Part shown: positions 63,328 through 64,000 of the stretch, in pieces
How the letters are laid out: the number at the start of each line of letters is the position of its first letter
How positions within the stretch are numbered: position 1 is the stretch's first letter
Source: Xanthomonas sontii
Lineage (GTDB): Bacteria; Pseudomonadota; Gammaproteobacteria; Xanthomonadales; Xanthomonadaceae
Direction of reading: 5' to 3'
DNA: 64,000 bases
Assembly (NCBI RefSeq): GCF_040529055.1
Contig: NZ_CP132342.1
Location: 186,001 to 250,000, forward strand
Notes under the pieces: model-generated
Seen by the model: the letters and a program-made list of their open reading frames with translations, nothing else
What the model was told of the DNA's origin: nothing
Database searches by the model: none
Translations under genes and position numbers: made by a program

Positions 63328-64000
63328 ATGAACGTGCTGCTGGTCTATGCCCATCCCGAACCCGCCTCGCTCAATGGCGCCCTCAAGCAGGTCGCGGTAC
63401 ACCGCCTGCAGGCCGCCGGCCATCGCGTACAGGTGTCGGACCTGTATGCGATGGACTGGAAAACCACCGTCGACGCGCAGGACAGCCTGGACGGCGCCGC
63501 GGACGCGCGCTTCGATCCTTCGCGCGACTCGCAGCGCGCCTTCGCCAGCGGCCGTCAGTGCGCGGACATCGCCGCCGAGCAGGACAAGCTGCGCTGGGCC
63601 GATGCGCTGCTGCTGCAGTTCCCGCTGTGGTGGTTCTCGATGCCGGCCATCCTCAAGGGCTGGGTGGACCGGGTGTATGCCTGCGGCTTCGCCTACGGCG
63701 TCGGCGAACACTCCGACACGCACTGGGGCGACCGCTACGGCGAAGGCACGCTGGCCGGCAAGCGCGCGATGCTGATCGTCACCGCCGGCGGCTGGGAATC
63801 GCACTACGCACCGCGCGGCATCAACGGGCCGATCGACGACCTGCTGTTCCCCATCCAGCACGGCATCCTGCATTACCCCGGGTTCGACGTGCTGCCGCCG
63901 TTCGTGGTGTACCGCAGCGGACGCATGGATGCGGCGCGTTTCGCGCAGACCAGCGCGGCGCTGGGCGAACGGCTGGACACACTGTTCAGCACCACGCCGA
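63328..64000 (+). CDS. NAD(P)H:quinone oxidoreductase, flavodoxin-like fold, 3'-truncated
   Basis: The visible 224 residues cover nearly all of an NQO1/KefF-like flavoprotein: MNVLLVYAHPEPASLNGAL (FAD/FMN phosphate site), ADALLLQFPLWWFSMPAILKGWVDRVY and LIVTAGGWESHYAPRGINGPIDDLLFPIQHGIL are the family blocks. The window ends before its stop. It reduces quinones by two electrons using NAD(P)H. The divergent LysR protein is its likely regulator. Confidence 0.92.
   Translation, partial: MNVLLVYAHPEPASLNGALKQVAVHRLQAAGHRVQVSDLYAMDWKTTVDAQDSLDGAADARFDPSRDSQRAFASGRQCADIAAEQDKLRWADALLLQFPLWWFSMPAILKGWVDRVYACGFAYGVGEHSDTHWGDRYGEGTLAGKRAMLIVTAGGWESHYAPRGINGPIDDLLFPIQHGILHYPGFDVLPPFVVYRSGRMDAARFAQTSAALGERLDTLFSTTP

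Overview
The window is G+C-rich, tightly packed and fully bacterial. Its content points to a member of the Xanthomonadaceae, most likely a Xanthomonas: two tandem secreted GH5-CBM2 cellulases of the engXCA type, a GH19 toxin ending in an XVIPCD-like tail (the type IV secretion signal of Xanthomonadales) beside a lipoprotein immunity candidate, a ferri-siderophore type TonB receptor, several c-di-GMP proteins, and dispersed REP-like palindromes of the form gactgaagtc. No tRNA, rRNA, CRISPR array or complete prophage was seen. All identifications come from reading motifs; no database search was possible.

Layout. 1-2.2 kb: end of a TylF-like methyltransferase, an A+T-richer pentapeptide-repeat gene that looks imported, and a secreted fasciclin-domain protein. 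2.3-5.4 kb: a DUF4130-UdgX fusion and its partner radical SAM protein, a poorly understood DNA-repair module. 5.4-11.8 kb: small redox enzymes (DODA-type dioxygenase, flavodoxin-fold protein, two aldo/keto reductases, a CMD-family protein) with two LysR regulators. 11.9-20.8 kb: a run of plus-strand genes whose core (13.2-18.4 kb) is a five-gene, 1-bp-gapped or overlapping operon: KAS III, 3beta-HSD-type reductase, metallo-beta-lactamase-fold hydrolase, ATP-grasp ligase and GNAT/FemAB-like acyltransferase. It is followed by a diguanylate cyclase and a Rieske oxygenase, and then a convergent, overlapping GGDEF-EAL protein. The core looks like a small, possibly undescribed acyl-metabolite pathway and is the main novelty candidate.

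23.8-29.7 kb: an MpaB-type protein, a two-TM protein, a TonB receptor behind a Fur-box-like site, and an intact IS5-family element with a 4-bp target duplication that landed inside a REP-like palindrome, followed by more such repeats. 29.7-35.3 kb: a small Cys-rich secreted protein, a LytTR/LytS two-component pair, two tandem degenerate type II dehydroquinase-like proteins with a 72-residue partner, and an APC permease behind a long ggattcggg-type inverted repeat. 35.3-38.5 kb: an M28 peptidase translationally coupled to a small membrane protein, and a tandem second copy of the pair in which the peptidase has collapsed to a 33-codon remnant.

38.8-47.2 kb: the two cellulases, a two-domain M16 peptidase, a DUF72 protein and a GAF protein with a degenerate GGDEF-like tail. 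47.5-53.1 kb: periplasmic trehalase, a lytic transglycosylase, an uncharacterised membrane-anchored protein, a periplasmic cyclohexadienyl dehydratase-like protein and a lipoprotein. 53.5-59.0 kb: an AraC regulator, a small protein, a CorA-type channel, an amino-acid permease, a phage-tail-like small protein and an EamA transporter. 59.3-61.2 kb: the putative immunity-effector pair. 61.4-64.0 kb: a methyltransferase, a LysR regulator and a divergent quinone reductase cut by the window edge.

Overall the window reads as ordinary chromosomal backbone with several accessory islets: the acyl pathway, the effector/immunity pair, the IS and repeat zones, and the pentapeptide gene.
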